Of a stretch of 5,328 nt of DNA, positions 3,690 through 5,328 are shown in pieces. A program made the translations under genes and the position numbers. The stretch's first letter is position 1. Each line of letters starts with the position of its first letter. A model generated the notes under the pieces. The model was not told where the DNA came from. It did no database searches and worked only from the letters and a program-made list of their open reading frames with translations. This DNA comes from CAZFZQ01 sp964522845 (lineage in GTDB: Bacteria > Patescibacteriota > Patescibacteriia > GCA-002772895): assembly GCA_964522845.1 (NCBI GenBank), contig CAZFZQ010000054.1, positions 1 through 5,328 on the forward strand. Direction: 5' to 3'.

Positions 3690-5328
3690 ATGGGAATTAT
3701 TTCTTTTTTTCAAACTAAATTACTGGATTTTTTTGCGAGCCCGCTTGGCACGGTGGCAATTTTTTGGTTTTTTGCCGTCGTTGCCGTAATGGCGGCTTTC
3801 GTTATTATTATTTCCCGTTTGCGCCGCCGCCACAGCGCGGAAGTGGCCGCGCGGCACAAAATTTTTACCGTTCTTTTGCCCAAGGAAGCGGGGGAAAAAA
3901 AGGGCGAGCAAGAGCGCGCCAAGACGCTTGCCGAAATACAAGAAGATATCGCGGTCGCGGAAAATTTATTTTCCGCTATCGGCGGGTTAAAACCCGAATC
4001 AACCCTACATTCGTTGATTTACGGCCGGCACGATATTTTTTCTTTTGAAATTATTGCGCGGGACGGTCTGATTTATTTTTACGTCGTAGCGCCATCCGAG
4101 CACGCCGATTATCTGACAGAGCAAATCCACGCGCAATATCCTTACGCGCAGGTAAATGAAGAAGCGGACTATAACATTTTTTCACCGCAGGGAACGGTCA
4201 AATGCGGATACTTGAAATTTCGCCGCCCCAGCTTTTTTCCGATTAAAACTTATAAAAAATCCGAAGCCGATCCGTTAAATTCCATCACAAATGTTTTGTC
4301 AAAAATGCACAAAGACGACGGCGCGGCCATTCAAATTTTGATGCGGCCGGCAGGCGACGGGTGGAGAAAACGAGGGAGCCATATCGCTTCGGAAATTCAG
4401 CAAGGCAAAAAAATAAAAGACGTTCTGGGACAGCTCGGCTTTTGGGGCCAGCTTTTTTCCGTTTTCCAGTCTGGCGGCGTGGTGAAAAAAGAAGAAAAGA
4501 AAGAATATCGCCTCTCACCTTTAGAAACGGAAATGGTCAAGGGCTTTGAAGAAAAAATCAGCCGCGCGGGGCTGGAAACGAATATCAGGATTGTAGTTTC
4601 CGCGCCTACTAACGCCCTGGTTTCGGCGCATGCTTCCAATATTTTCAACGCTTTTTCCCAATACAGCTCTTATCAATATGGCAATACATTTATAAAATCC
4701 ATCCCCAATCAAAAAAAAGCCATCCGCGATTTTATTTTCAGAAATTTTAATTCAAAGCAAAGCATGGTTATGAACACTGAAGAGCTCGCGGGGCTGTATC
4801 ATTTTCCCTTGCCGGGAACTGAAACGCCGAATATCGCCTGGCTCACTATGCGGCAGGCGCCGCCGCCCACAAACCTGCCCGTCGAGGGTATTATTTTGGG
4901 AAAATCAATTTACCGGGGCAAAGAAGAAATGGTAAAAATGAAACCCGGTGATCGTTTGCGGCATACTTATATTATCGGCCGTTCGGGCACGGGAAAATCA
5001 TGGCTTCAAGAAGGCATGGCCATTCAAGACATTATGGCCGGCAACGGGCTTTGCGTGATTGATCCGCATGGCGACTTCGCCGAAGATTTGATCAGCCATA
5101 TTCCCAAAGAGCGCGCCGAAGATTTGATTTATTTTAATCCCGCCGATCTCTCGCGTCCCATGGGACTGAACTTGCTAGAATATGATGAAAAATATCCGGA
5201 GCAAAAAACTTTCGTCATCAACGAAATGATAAATATTTTGGACAAATTGTATGACTTGAAATCAACCGGCGGACCAATGTTTGAACAGTATATCAGAAAT
5301 GCCATGCTTTTAATTATGGAAGATACGG
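3690..5328 (+). CDS. Membrane-anchored VirD4/TraG-like DNA-translocation ATPase, 3'-partial
   Basis: The first 546 residues are present; the frame is open to the right edge. The family comprises P-loop ATPases related to type IV secretion coupling proteins (VirD4/TraD/TraG) and HerA/FtsK-like DNA pumps. They are thought to move DNA across the membrane using ATP. A single membrane helix (about 20-42) is followed by the positive patch RLRRR (43-47), placing the bulk in the cytoplasm. A charged linker (48-90) leads to an N-terminal domain with FSFEIIARDGLIYFYVVAPS (about 117-136), then an AQYPYAQVNEEADYNIF stretch. An acidic/basic middle region follows (about 190-420). The nucleotide-binding core has Walker A GRSGTGKS (430-437) and Walker B-like CVIDPHGD (455-462), followed by DLIYFNPADLSRPMGLNLLE. 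Later motifs lie outside the window. ATG 3690 is 3 nt after the preceding stop, with only a weak purine-rich GAAAGA upstream. No relaxase, VirB4 or pilin gene is visible here, so a conjugation role is unproven; a chromosomal DNA-uptake or export role is equally possible. Confidence 0.88.
   Translation, partial: MGIISFFQTKLLDFFASPLGTVAIFWFFAVVAVMAAFVIIISRLRRRHSAEVAARHKIFTVLLPKEAGEKKGEQERAKTLAEIQEDIAVAENLFSAIGGLKPESTLHSLIYGRHDIFSFEIIARDGLIYFYVVAPSEHADYLTEQIHAQYPYAQVNEEADYNIFSPQGTVKCGYLKFRRPSFFPIKTYKKSEADPLNSITNVLSKMHKDDGAAIQILMRPAGDGWRKRGSHIASEIQQGKKIKDVLGQLGFWGQLFSVFQSGGVVKKEEKKEYRLSPLETEMVKGFEEKISRAGLETNIRIVVSAPTNALVSAHASNIFNAFSQYSSYQYGNTFIKSIPNQKKAIRDFIFRNFNSKQSMVMNTEELAGLYHFPLPGTETPNIAWLTMRQAPPPTNLPVEGIILGKSIYRGKEEMVKMKPGDRLRHTYIIGRSGTGKSWLQEGMAIQDIMAGNGLCVIDPHGDFAEDLISHIPKERAEDLIYFNPADLSRPMGLNLLEYDEKYPEQKTFVINEMINILDKLYDLKSTGGPMFEQYIRNAMLLIMEDT

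Overview
The window looks like chromosomal DNA from a small-genome bacterium, most likely a Candidate Phyla Radiation (Patescibacteria/Parcubacteria-type) lineage. This is inferred from several features. The gene spacing is compact, and there are no convincing Shine-Dalgarno sites ahead of the starts. A short acidic hypothetical protein is followed directly by a membrane-anchored conjugation-type ATPase. Short GC-rich palindromic and satellite-like repeats sit between genes, and one sits inside a gene. No phylogenetic marker is complete enough here for a firm assignment. The genes use ordinary stop codons (TAG, TAA), and nothing suggests stop-codon recoding.

Layout from left to right. Positions 3-46 hold two copies of a 24-bp tandem repeat that abut a 5'-truncated rsmI gene (16S rRNA C1402 2'-O-methyltransferase, + strand, to 652). 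The rsmI gene carries an in-frame palindromic insertion at about 471-516. Its stop codon opens a satellite-like inverted repeat (650-718) that fills the gap to cysS (cysteinyl-tRNA synthetase, 725-2080, +), which appears complete. A short repeat-like stretch and a perfect 14-bp hairpin (2111-2142) follow and probably act as a shared terminator. The terminator separates cysS from the convergent corA-family magnesium channel gene (2143-3063, -).

The corA gene is divergent from a two-gene rightward unit. That unit encodes a 149-residue protein of unknown function (3237-3686) and, 3 nt later, a large ATPase with one N-terminal membrane segment, a Walker A motif and a VIDPHGD Walker B-like motif (3690 to beyond the right edge). 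In the 173-bp divergent intergenic region, each direction has a TATAAT box whose last base lies 7 nt before the A of the ATG. Both transcripts are therefore predicted to be leaderless. An 82-bp palindromic element sits between the two promoters.

Functionally, rsmI and cysS are translation housekeeping genes, and corA is an ion channel gene. The rightmost pair is the most interesting part: a probable membrane DNA-translocation (conjugation or competence-like) module with a small, uncharacterised partner. No gene-free stretch exceeds 300 bases. No tRNA, rRNA, CRISPR array or insertion sequence was seen.
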